Shown here piece by piece: positions 8,040-17,796 of a DNA stretch of 54,136 nt. The translations under genes were made by a program, and so were the position numbers. The notes under the pieces are model-generated. The model was not told the DNA's origin and searched no databases. It saw only the letters and a list, made by a program, of their open reading frames with translations. Source of the DNA: DASZTU01 sp035493835 (GTDB taxonomy: Bacteria; Pseudomonadota; Alphaproteobacteria; Rhizobiales; Devosiaceae); contig DATJHO010000090.1 of NCBI GenBank assembly GCA_035493835.1, positions 1-54,136 on the forward strand. Direction: 5' to 3'. How positions within the stretch are numbered: position 1 is the stretch's first letter; each line of letters opens with the position of its first letter.

Positions 8040-8430
8040 GTCTCCTTCCCTTCTCCCCTTGCGGGAGAAGGTGCCCAAAGGGCGGATGAGGGGTTCCCCT
8101 CGACCGTCGCTGCCCCCTCATCCGTCTCGCTTCGCGAGCCACCTTCTCCCCTTGCGGGAGAAGGAAGAGAGGCTGGGGCATTGAATAGGGCCAGACCCAC
8201 AAACTCCACCTCATCCTGAGCTTGTCGAAGGATGGACCCCAGGCACTGTGCCCGCCCCCATGGTTCGACAAGCTCACCGTGAATGCCGCGAGAGGCCAGA
8301 GCAGGAAGAAACCCCCACCCCATCCCTCCCCTCAACGGGGAGGGACACCTTGCGGCACGGCAGCGGTCCATCGCCCCCCTCCCCCTTGAGGGGAGGGGTC
8401 GGGGGTGGGGGTTGTTGCAACGCGCGCTGG
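8040..8430. repeat. Three-part repeat block between ccmA and ccmB
   Basis: Occupies the whole ccmA-ccmB gap. Part 1 (8040-8175) holds two CCTTCTCCC/GGGAGAAGG stems and GGATGAGGGG. Part 2 (8205-8282) has an inverted pair of the motif CTTCGACAAGCTCAGGATGAGG-like sequence (8206-8228 and 8262-8282). Part 3 (8310-8425) has an inverted pair of AACCCCCACCCC / GGGGTGGGGGTT arms; its right half repeats bases 1-31 of the window. No coding potential. Confidence 0.75.
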
Positions 8431-8433
8431 AGT

Positions 8434-9084
8434 TCATGCAGCAAGACTCGCTGCGGGCCGGCTGAGTGCAATCGTCCTCGCCTCGTGCCGCAGATGCAGG
8501 TCGTGATGGGTCGCCGCCAACACCAGGCCGCCGCGGTCGAGATGGGCGTCGATCAGGTCGGCCACGAGCTTTTCCCCCTGCGAATCGAGGGCCGAGGTCG
8601 GCTCGTCCATCAGCCAGATCGGGCGGTCGGAAAGCAGCAGCCGGGCCAGCGCCAGCCTTCGGGTCTGCCCGGCCGAGAGATAGCCGGCATCGAGCCCGGC
8701 AATCGGGGCAAGGCCAACCGTCTCGAGCGCCGCCTCGATCCCGTCCTTGTCGCTGCCGTTCAGCGCGCCCCAGAAGCGGAGATTCTCTGCGACCGTCAGC
8801 CTCGGCTTGATTGCGGGCTTGTGGGCGAAATAGCCGATTTCGGTTTCCGGACGCCCATCCGGATCGCCGCCTTCGATGCGCACCCCACCGGCGGCCGGCC
8901 GCACCACCCCGGCGACGATCATCAACAGCGTCGTCTTGCCGATGCCGTTGGGCCCCCGCAATTCGGCGATCTCGCCGGCCACGAGCGTTAATTCCACGCC
9001 GGCAAACAACAGCTTTTCGCCGCGGCTTCCGGCGAGATCCTCGAAAATCAGCATGCGGGGCGGCAAGGGCGAAGTCCGGCTCAT
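8434..9084 (-). CDS. ccmA: Haem exporter ATP-binding protein CcmA
   Basis: ABC ATPase of the cytochrome c maturation system. Walker A GPNGIGKTT (about residues 44-52), signature LSAGQTRRLALARLLL and Walker B IWLMDEPTSALD are intact. At 216 residues it is of normal size. The ATG at 9084 is preceded by GGTGGGG; a second in-frame ATG at 9054 has no ribosome binding site. First gene of the minus-strand ccm set, with its promoter in the 164-base gap shared with divergent acnA. Confidence 0.95.
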   Translation of the reverse strand: MSRTSPLPPRMLIFEDLAGSRGEKLLFAGVELTLVAGEIAELRGPNGIGKTTLLMIVAGVVRPAAGGVRIEGGDPDGRPETEIGYFAHKPAIKPRLTVAENLRFWGALNGSDKDGIEAALETVGLAPIAGLDAGYLSAGQTRRLALARLLLSDRPIWLMDEPTSALDSQGEKLVADLIDAHLDRGGLVLAATHHDLHLRHEARTIALSRPAASLAA

Positions 9085-9248
9085 ACCCCACCTATCGAGA
9101 GCAAAGTCGGCGCTGGCAAGCAGGAAATGATTTCGCTATATCGGGCCCAGATTGGAGTCATTCCAGTCGAGACGCGATGTCCCACCTGCGAAGGGCCGCT
9201 CCGGCCGCATCGGGCATGGCGCCACAACCCGAGCTATAGGCGGTTCCA

Positions 9249-11999
<2,751 letters not shown>

Positions 12000-12025
12000 T
12001 CCCGCTTCGGCAGGCTTGAACCAGG

Positions 12026-12056
12026 AAATCCCCGCGCGAGCGGGGATTTTCGTTTG
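12026..12056 (+). terminator. Rho-independent terminator of acnA
   Basis: Perfect stem AAATCCCCGC / GCGGGGATTT with loop GCGA, followed by TTCGTTTG, 27 bases past the acnA stop. Confidence 0.88.
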
Positions 12057-12180
12057 TGTGGCGGGCTATAGCCGCCAATCCGCCGAGGCCTTTTGCCGAC
12101 CGGCGCCTGCCGGCAGATGCCGCCTCTCTCCGGGCGGTCGCACCGAAGTGACTGGTAGTTGTTATTCTGCGCCGGTATGA

Positions 12181-12915
12181 GTGGCGACCATGAAAGTTCA
12201 AGGGCTCATATCTATCCTTTTGCTCCTTTCGGCCGTTGCGCCGGCGGATGCTTCCGAGATCAAGAGCAACCCCAAGGCCGTGCTGGAACTATTTACCAGC
12301 CAGGGCTGCTCTTCCTGTCCGCCGGCGGATGCCCTGCTCAAGACCTTGCAGCAGCGCCCCGATATTATCGCCCTCGCCTACCACGTGGACTATTGGGACT
12401 ATATCGGCTGGACGGACACTTTTGGCTCCAAGGCCAATACCGAGCGGCAGCGGGCCTACGCCGAATCCTGGGACAGCAACAATATCTATACGCCCGAGCT
12501 GGTGGTGAACGGCGCCAAGGATGTTGTGGGATCGCGCAAGGCCGAGGTCGAGAGCACCGTCCAGCAGGCCTCGTTGCCGGTTCCGGTCTCGCTCAAGACC
12601 GACAAGGACATGCTGGACGTGACGATCGGCGGCATGCCGGGCGCAGCGGAATCAGGGGTCTGGCTCGTCACCTTCATCGACAAGGCCTCCGTCGACGTTG
12701 AGCGCGGCGAAAACGCCGGCCAGAAGCTGGAATATACCGAGGTGGTCACCGGCCGGCACATTTTGGGAATGTGGGATCCCCAAAACGGGGCGCATCTCAG
12801 GCTGCCGCTCGACGAGGTGCTGAGCGGGCCCAGCGACGGGGCCGCAATCCTTGTCCAGCGCGAGACGCGGGGCCTTCCCGGCCCGATCATGGGGGCGGCC
12901 TCCTTCGTCCGCTAA
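12181..12915 (+). CDS. DUF1223 secreted thioredoxin-like protein
   Basis: Exported protein of the DUF1223 family, function unknown. An N-terminal signal peptide (VQGLISILLLLSAVAPADA, cleavage near 25) is followed by LFTSQGCSSCPPADALL, a thioredoxin-like CxxC motif, and the conserved YHVDYWDYIGWTD and YTPELVVNG segments. A role in periplasmic redox chemistry is an inference from the fold. The start can be GTG 12181 (244 residues) or ATG 12190; both leave the signal peptide intact and neither has a strong ribosome binding site. Stands alone between acnA and the DUF2794 gene. Confidence 0.85.
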   Translation: MATMKVQGLISILLLLSAVAPADASEIKSNPKAVLELFTSQGCSSCPPADALLKTLQQRPDIIALAYHVDYWDYIGWTDTFGSKANTERQRAYAESWDSNNIYTPELVVNGAKDVVGSRKAEVESTVQQASLPVPVSLKTDKDMLDVTIGGMPGAAESGVWLVTFIDKASVDVERGENAGQKLEYTEVVTGRHILGMWDPQNGAHLRLPLDEVLSGPSDGAAILVQRETRGLPGPIMGAASFVR

Positions 12916-13240
12916 ACGCCACCCACGCCCTTCGGAAGGGCCGGTCGCGGGCAAGCATGCTAGGAGTAATGCCCCCACCGCCAACAACAAAACTCCCGCT
13001 CCAGAGGAACGGGAGATAGAGTGTGACTGGGTTTAGGGGCGGCCGGCGCCCGGGCTTCATGGTTTGGGGGCTCGATCCACCCGGACACCGGCCTCTGGAG
13101 GCAATGATTAATTCTTGACCGACCAATGGGGCGCAAGATGGGACACAATGTGACCGAAATTGGATGTTTTGGCCGCCCCCCCTTGCATGTCCCGCCGTTC
13201 TTCTTAATCATGACGATTGTGTAACGAAGGAGTTGGCCGG
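12916..13240. other. Gene-free stretch upstream of the DUF2794 gene
   Basis: 325 bases without a convincing gene. Contains a small inverted repeat CTCCCG/CGGGAG near 13001-13017 past the DUF1223 gene, too weak to call a terminator. The right half is relatively AT-rich around ATGATTAATTCTTGACC (13104-13120) and probably holds the promoter of the next gene; no complete promoter consensus is visible. Confidence 0.5.
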
Positions 13241-13624
13241 ATGGAGCAAGCCGGACAGAAGTCGTCGCTGCAACTGGATTTGATGGTCAACGATGTTTCG
13301 TTGCAGCGGGCCGGCAGCAAGCCGCCAGCCACGGTCCGGTTCAACCGCAAGGAACTCCAGTCGATCCTGAACGTCTATGGCCGCCACGTCGCGGACGGCA
13401 GCTGGCGGGACTATGCGATGGACTTCCTCCGCGACCGGGCGCTGTTTTCCATCTACCGGAACCATTCGGAGCGGCCGCTCTACGTAATCGAGAAAAACCC
13501 AAAGCTGCGCGAGCGGCAGGGACAATATGTGCTGATCTCCCAGCACGGCCGGGTGCTGAAGCGCGGCCAGGACCTCGACAATGTCTTGCGCGTGCTGGAG
13601 CCCACCCTGACGCTGGTGAAATGA
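13241..13624 (+). CDS. DUF2794 domain-containing protein
   Basis: A 127-residue cytoplasmic protein of the alphaproteobacterial DUF2794 family, function unknown. The family core is present: VRFNRKELQSILNVYGRHV, DYAMDFLRDRALFSIYR, RPLYVIEKNPKLRERQGQY. The ATG at 13241 is fixed by AAGGAG nine bases upstream; an upstream in-frame TTG at 13217 lacks one. The conserved C-terminal region is short and basic. No operon partner; a repeat-rich 600-base stretch follows. Confidence 0.85.
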   Translation: MEQAGQKSSLQLDLMVNDVSLQRAGSKPPATVRFNRKELQSILNVYGRHVADGSWRDYAMDFLRDRALFSIYRNHSERPLYVIEKNPKLRERQGQYVLISQHGRVLKRGQDLDNVLRVLEPTLTLVK

Positions 13625-13708
13625 TTTTTTAGGCCTGGCCGATTTCGGTTCGGGCGGCGAACAACCATCTTAATGATGCCCAGGTGATCGAGTGATCGAG
13701 GCCTGGCG

Positions 13709-13839
13709 CCTTGGCGACCCCACACCGGCCTGCCGGCCACCCTCTCCCCAGAGGGGCGAGGGCCTTCTCCACCCGCACTCGCGATTCCATCGTCCCCTCG
13801 CCCCCTTGGGGAGAGGGTCAGGGTGAGGGGTCGCCAAGG
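13709..13839. repeat. F1 palindromic element, copy 1
   Basis: 131 bp bounded by perfect 13-bp inverted termini CCTTGGCGACCCC (13709-13721) and GGGGTCGCCAAGG (13827-13839). Inside are ACCCTCTCCCCAGAGGGG and its near-complement around a variable centre. The reverse complement of 20.88-21.01 kb and the direct strand of 52.1-52.2 kb share about 100 aligned bases with it, including CGATTCCATCGTCCCCTCGCC. Confidence 0.85.
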
Positions 13840-13862
13840 GCGCTGAACGGCGGGTGCATTGA

Positions 13863-14036
13863 TCGAGCGCCCCGGCGCTCCGGTTCCGTGGGCTCAGCAA
13901 GGCCCTGCTTGCGGCCATGGAGGCCGAACTGAAGCGGCGCGGCGTTGTCGAAGCGCGGCTGACCAGCACCGCTACCGCCCGTCAATTCTACGGGAGCGCC
14001 GGCTGGGCCGATGTGGGCAGTTTATCCGGCGCATCC
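13863..14036 (+). pseudogene. C-terminal relic of a GNAT acetyltransferase
   Basis: Reading from 13863, right after an in-frame stop, gives about 58 residues including RGLSKALLAAMEAELKRRG and ARQFYGSAGWADVG. These match the end of a GNAT fold: the acetyl-CoA-binding helix and the FYxxxGW strand. The N-terminal two thirds are missing and no start signal is present. The relic begins 24 bases after an F1 element and ends about 28 bases before an F2 element, and the frame then runs on through repeat DNA. It is distinct in sequence from the intact GNAT gene next to it. Confidence 0.6.
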
Positions 14037-14063
14037 GGCCCTCGGGCAGGGCGCATTCGGCAC

Positions 14064-14175
14064 GGTCCCTCGTCATGGCCGGGCTTGACCCGGCCACCCA
14101 TGAGGCCTGACCAAGTCCACCCAACGTACTGGAGAGGCTGCATGGGTCCCCGGGTCAAGCCCGGGGATGACGATG
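14064..14175. repeat. F2 inverted-repeat element, copy 1
   Basis: About 110 bp with CGTCATGGCCGGGCTTGACC at the left and the near-complement GGGTCAAGCCCGGGGATGACG at the right (14152-14172), around a variable centre. The reverse complement of 24.05-24.16 kb matches it along its whole length with scattered differences. Confidence 0.85.
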
Positions 14176-14222
14176 TGGCGAGGGGGGCGACCAATGTCGA
14201 CGCAGCGCCGCTCGCCCGTGCC

Positions 14223-14726
14223 CTACAGCGCCTTCTGCATGTGCACGATGCCGACCCACCGGTCGAATTTGAAGCCGAGATTGGGCTGCCGGGCGACGAT
14301 CTCGAAACCGTGTTTGGCATGAAGCTTTATCGATGGCTCGATCTCGTCGGCAATCACGCCCAGCATCTGCTTGAAGCCGAAGGCCCTTGCCCTCTCGATG
14401 ACAGCCCCAAGGAGGGTGCTGCCGAGGCCGCGCCCGACCATTTCGGGGGCGATGTAGACCGTATCCTCGCAGGTGAAGCGATAGCCCGCGCGCGGCCGGT
14501 AGAACGAGGCGTAGGCGTAGCCCAAAAGCTCGCCGTCCCGTTCGGCCACGAGCGCCGGATGGCCGAGTTCGACCATATGGCCCCATTTGGCCGCGATCTC
14601 CGGCTCGCCCGGCACATCGGTATCGAAGGTCGCAACCGACGTCCGCACGTAATGGGCATAGATTGCGGTGATCCGGGGCACGTCGCCCCAGGCGAAATCT
14701 CGGATGGTGAACTCGGGATCGGACAC
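14223..14726 (-). CDS. GNAT N-acetyltransferase, phosphinothricin-acetyltransferase-like
   Basis: A 167-residue acetyltransferase using acetyl-CoA. The order of motifs is that of the Pat/Bar subgroup: ITAIYAHYVRTSVATF near the start, GYAYASFYRPRAGYRFTCED in the middle, the pyrophosphate-binding loop RGLGSTLLGAVIERA and the C-terminal KLHAKHGFEIV. Members acetylate phosphinothricin, methionine sulfoximine or amino-acid analogues; the substrate here is not known. It lies downstream of the BI-1 gene on the same strand, separated by a terminator. Confidence 0.88.
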   Translation of the reverse strand: MSDPEFTIRDFAWGDVPRITAIYAHYVRTSVATFDTDVPGEPEIAAKWGHMVELGHPALVAERDGELLGYAYASFYRPRAGYRFTCEDTVYIAPEMVGRGLGSTLLGAVIERARAFGFKQMLGVIADEIEPSIKLHAKHGFEIVARQPNLGFKFDRWVGIVHMQKAL

Positions 14727-14746
14727 GGGGAAGCTCGCAAATGAAA

Positions 14747-14790
14747 GGGGCCGCGGTCCCTTTTTAGACCGCGGCCCCCGTTTATTCCAA
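14747..14790 (-). terminator. Terminator of the BI-1 gene
   Basis: 12-bp perfect stem GGGGCCGCGGTC / GACCGCGGCCCC (14747-14758 and 14767-14778). On the minus strand it is followed by TTTCATTT. It lies 26 bases past the BI-1 stop. Confidence 0.8.
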
Positions 14791-14804
14791 CAGTGTTCCG
14801 GCGC

Positions 14805-15578
14805 TTAGCCGCGCTGGTTGCCGAACAGGCGGAGCAGCATCAGGAACAGGTTGATGAAGTCGAGATAGAGCGACAACGCACCCATGATGGCGCTTCTCTG
14901 CAGCACGTCATTGCCATAGCTCTCCGAGTAGCCAAGCTTGATGCGCTGCGTGTCGTAGGCGGTGAGGCCCACGAAGATCAGCACGCCGATGATCGAGATG
15001 GCGAAGGAGAGCCCGCTCGAAGCCAGCCAGATGTTCACCAGCGAGGCGATGATGATGCCGATCAAGCCCATGAACAGGAACGAGCCGAAGCCGGTCAGGT
15101 CACGCTTGGTGACGTAGCCATAAAGGCTGGTGGCCCCGAACGTCGCCGCTGAGATGAAGAACACCTTGGCGATCGAAGTGCCGGTGTAGGTCAAGAAGAT
15201 CGACGACAGCGACAGGCCCATCACCGCGGCGAAGGCCCAGAAGGCCAGTTGGGCGGCGGCCGGGCTCATCTTGTTGATGCCGAAGCTCAGCACCAGCACG
15301 AAGGCTAGCGGGGCAAAAATGATCAGCCACATCAGCGGGCTGGTGTAGATGGCGGCGCCAAAGCTCGTCAGGTAGATGCCGGCACCTACCTGTGCCACCG
15401 CATTGGTGGCGTCGGTGGTTACGGCTGCGGAGTAAGCGAACCAGGCGACAAGGCCGGTTACCACCAGGCCAACGCCCATATAGTTGTAGACCCGCAGCAG
15501 ATAGCGGCGCAGCCCCTGGTCGACTACCGCGGCGGAGCCGGCCCGGGCGGCATATGTCGGACGGTCGAATTCGGCCAT
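14805..15578 (-). CDS. Bax inhibitor-1/YccA family membrane protein
   Basis: A 257-residue protein with about seven hydrophobic helices, of the BI-1 (YbhL/YccA) family; some members leak calcium or modulate membrane proteases. The family motif around GLTAYDTQRIKLGY lies in the sixth or seventh helix. An ATG at 15584 has the AAGGGA box directly against it; ATG 15578 has the correct 6-base spacing and gives the usual MAEFDRP start. Monocistronic, with its own terminator and a possible structured leader upstream. Confidence 0.92.
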   Translation of the reverse strand: MAEFDRPTYAARAGSAAVVDQGLRRYLLRVYNYMGVGLVVTGLVAWFAYSAAVTTDATNAVAQVGAGIYLTSFGAAIYTSPLMWLIIFAPLAFVLVLSFGINKMSPAAAQLAFWAFAAVMGLSLSSIFLTYTGTSIAKVFFISAATFGATSLYGYVTKRDLTGFGSFLFMGLIGIIIASLVNIWLASSGLSFAISIIGVLIFVGLTAYDTQRIKLGYSESYGNDVLQRSAIMGALSLYLDFINLFLMLLRLFGNQRG

Positions 15579-15597
15579 GGTCATTCCCTTTCATTAA

Positions 15598-15631
15598 GCG
15601 GATTTTCCGGAACCGGAAAACACTTGACCGC
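15598..15631 (-). ncRNA. Candidate ybhL-type leader hairpin
   Basis: On the minus strand GCGG, an unpaired stretch, then TTTTCCGG-TT-CCGGAAAA and CCGC form a hairpin ending 19 bases before the BI-1 start codon. The ybhL leader motif was described upstream of this gene family in Alphaproteobacteria; here position and hairpin fit, but I cannot score it against the covariance model. Confidence 0.4.
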
Positions 15632-15854
15632 TTTTGTGGGTAATATGGCCGTGGCACCCGTTTAATACAAGATACGTTTCGGTAAGCTGGCGGACATGAT
15701 GCGGTGCTTTTGTGCCGGCCAAATAAGCATCTAGCCGCATACTCCATCTGTGTTAGGCTTTCCACGACAGCGTGCCGAATCGGGCTACCCGCTCGGCATG
15801 TGCGGCAGGAACGCGCTCCGGCAGGTTCGGAGCGCCAGATGAGAGGAGGGTCCT

Positions 15855-16394
15855 TTGCCCAGACTCTTTACCGGCCTCGAAATCCCCCACGAGGTGGGAT
15901 TTGCCCTATCGCTCAAGCGGGGCGGCCTTTATGGCGCGCGCTGGATGGATCCAGAAAACTACCATATCACGCTGCGCTTCATCGGCGACGTCGATCACCA
16001 GACCGCCGATGAGGTGACCGACGCACTCGACAGGCTGTCCAACAGCGAGGCGTTCACCATCAAGCTCAACCACCTGGCCTCGTTCGGCGGCGACAAGCCG
16101 CGGGCGCTCTATGCCGGGGTGGAGATCAATTCCACCCTGGTGCGCCTGCAGGCGGCGCAAGAGCGGGTGCTGCAAATGCTCGGGCTGCCGCCCGAAGGCC
16201 GAAAATTTACCCCGCACGTTTCACTGGCGCGGCTGCGCGGTACCAGCGCCCTCGAGATCGCCCGCTTCATCGCCATGTCCGGCCGCTTCGAGCCGCTGGA
16301 ATTTCCCGTCGGGCGGTTCGTGCTGTTTTCCAGCAAGGACTCGGTGGGGGGTGGCCCGTACCTCATCGAGCAGGCCTATCCCCTGGCCGCCTGA
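15855..16394 (+). CDS. thpR: RNA 2',3'-cyclic phosphodiesterase ThpR
   Basis: 2H phosphoesterase opening 2',3'-cyclic phosphates on RNA ends. Both catalytic motifs are visible: HITLRF (H37, T39) and HVSLARL (H121). The 179-residue length is normal. The start is TTG at 15855: AGAGGAGGG stands just upstream and the protein begins MPRLFTGLEIP as in relatives; no ATG or GTG competes. Divergent from the BI-1 gene, followed by the IalB pair. Confidence 0.93.
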   Translation: MPRLFTGLEIPHEVGFALSLKRGGLYGARWMDPENYHITLRFIGDVDHQTADEVTDALDRLSNSEAFTIKLNHLASFGGDKPRALYAGVEINSTLVRLQAAQERVLQMLGLPPEGRKFTPHVSLARLRGTSALEIARFIAMSGRFEPLEFPVGRFVLFSSKDSVGGGPYLIEQAYPLAA

Positions 16395-16601
16395 AGCCGC
16401 AAATCGGCGTGTTAACGCTATCTTCACCAAGCGGGAGCAAGAAAGATGCGCGGCCCGACGGCGCCAAAATGAGGACATCATTGCCACATAGGTCGCAACT
16501 TAGATCAAATGCGGCCGGCTTCAGACGCTGATACGCCTGCTGCCGCGGCAGGAATGCTTCGGGCCTGTCCGCCGGACCGCCGACAGAAGGATGGTTTGGC
16601 C

Positions 16602-17183
16602 ATGAAATCGTTGCATCGCGGAATTGTGTCGGCAATGGTACTCGCCGGGCTGGCTTTCGGGGGGGCGGTGCCCGCCCTGGCGGCACCGGCCAAGAAGCCG
16701 GCAGCCGCTAAGCCCGCGAGCAAGCCCGCAGCGACCGACTCGATGGCCCCCACCAGCATCGGCAATTTCAGTTCCTGGACCGCCTGGTCCGGCAAGGATT
16801 CCAGCGGCCTGATCTGCTACGTCTCGGCCGAGCCGGCCACGAGCCAGCCGAGCGGCGTCAAGCGCGACCCCGTGCATTTCCTCATCGTCGACCGCAAGGG
16901 CCTGGGCACCACCAATGAAGTGCAGACCCTGATCGGGTATGACTTCAGGAAGGACAGCAAACCGTCCTCCACCATCGACGGCAAAGTCTATCCGATGGTC
17001 GCGGACGGCGCTGGCGCGTGGCTGGCGAGCACCGGTGACGAGGCCGGGTTCGTGGCCGCGATGAAGAAGGGCAAGTCGCTGGTGGTCAAGGGCACCTCGC
17101 TCCGGGGAACCGAAACGACCGACACCTATTCCCTTTCCGGTGTGACCGCGGCGCTCGACGCGGCGACCAAAGCGTGCAGCTGA
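16602..17183 (+). CDS. Invasion-associated locus B (IalB) family protein, copy 1
   Basis: Exported 193-residue protein of the IalB family, named after a Bartonella factor for erythrocyte invasion; widespread in free-living rhizobia, where the role is unknown. Signal peptide about residues 1-27, then an Ala/Lys/Pro-rich linker (about 28-50), then the IalB domain with FSSWTAWSGKDSSGLICYV, FLIVDRKG, and SLSGVTAALDAATKAC at the end. An internal and a terminal cysteine may pair. ATG 16602 sits at the signal peptide; upstream in-frame codons would bury it. Followed after 16 bases by a paralogue. Confidence 0.88.
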   Translation: MKSLHRGIVSAMVLAGLAFGGAVPALAAPAKKPAAAKPASKPAATDSMAPTSIGNFSSWTAWSGKDSSGLICYVSAEPATSQPSGVKRDPVHFLIVDRKGLGTTNEVQTLIGYDFRKDSKPSSTIDGKVYPMVADGAGAWLASTGDEAGFVAAMKKGKSLVVKGTSLRGTETTDTYSLSGVTAALDAATKACS

Positions 17184-17199
17184 ACTGGGTAGGACAAGG

Positions 17200-17712
17200 A
17201 TGAGCAATCGGGGGCGCGTCCTCGCGGCCGGCGCCTTGGCGTCGGCTCTGCTGGCCAGCGGCGCGGCGCAAGCCCAAGCCGTAAAACAGATCGGCAGCTA
17301 TCACGACTGGTCGGCCTATTCGGCCAACCAAGGCAACGGGCAGATCTGCTTTGCCGTGGCCAAGCCGACTGACGTCGCGCCCTCGCCCGAGGGCTATTCG
17401 CAAGCCTATCTCTACATCACCGACCGGCCCTCCGAGCAGATCACCAACGAGATCAACCTCATCGCCGGCTTCACCATGGCGTCGGACCAGCCCGCGACGC
17501 TGAGCGTCGCCGACCAGAGCTTTCCGCTGTTCGTTCAGGCCGACTCGGCCTGGCTGCAGGATCCGACCAAGAACGAAACCCTGGCCGGAGCGATGCGCGC
17601 CGGCACCACGATCGTGGTCGATGCCACCACCGACAAGGGCATCAAGGTGCGCGAAACTTTTTCGCTTGCCGGCGCCACGGCGGCATCAAAGGCCATCGGC
17701 GGCAGCTGCTGA
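17200..17712 (+). CDS. Invasion-associated locus B (IalB) family protein, copy 2
   Basis: 170-residue paralogue of the preceding gene. Signal peptide to about residue 25 (ASALLASGAAQAQA), then YHDWSAYSANQGNGQICFAV, aligned with FSSWTAWSGKDSSGLICYVS of copy 1, YLYITDRPSEQI, and SLAGATAASKAIGGSC at the end. It lacks the Ala/Lys/Pro linker. Cysteines are placed as in copy 1. The 16-base gap implies one transcript; the pair looks like an old tandem duplication. Confidence 0.88.
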   Translation: MSNRGRVLAAGALASALLASGAAQAQAVKQIGSYHDWSAYSANQGNGQICFAVAKPTDVAPSPEGYSQAYLYITDRPSEQITNEINLIAGFTMASDQPATLSVADQSFPLFVQADSAWLQDPTKNETLAGAMRAGTTIVVDATTDKGIKVRETFSLAGATAASKAIGGSC

Positions 17713-17796
17713 GTTTTTGCGCTTTCCGGGGGTTTGTGCTACGAGCGGCCGCTCCTATCTACGAACGTCCGAAACTGCCCGCCGGAGCGGGATGCC

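Noticed and set aside
8034..8433. CRISPR array in the ccmA-ccmB gap
   Set aside because: Repeats are long, palindromic and of different families, without regular spacing or unique spacers; no cas genes.
12159..12701. Alternative 180-codon frame overlapping the DUF1223 gene
   Set aside because: Overlaps in another frame the DUF1223 gene, which has a signal peptide and family motifs; the alternative product has none.
13001..13017. Terminator after the DUF1223 gene
   Set aside because: Six-base stem CTCCCG/CGGGAG only and no T run.
13005..13035. Possible EcfG promoter at GGAACGGGAG before the DUF2794 gene
   Set aside because: GGAAC is present but no CGTT follows at 16 or 17 bases.
13917..14744. 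275-codon plus-strand frame as a full gene
   Set aside because: Only the first ~45 codons look like protein (GNAT relic); the rest runs through the F2 repeat and antisense to the intact GNAT gene.
15611..15640. Possible EcfG promoter GGAAC upstream of thpR
   Set aside because: The expected -10 position reads CGCT or CTTT, not CGTT, and the GGAAC is part of the BI-1 leader hairpin.
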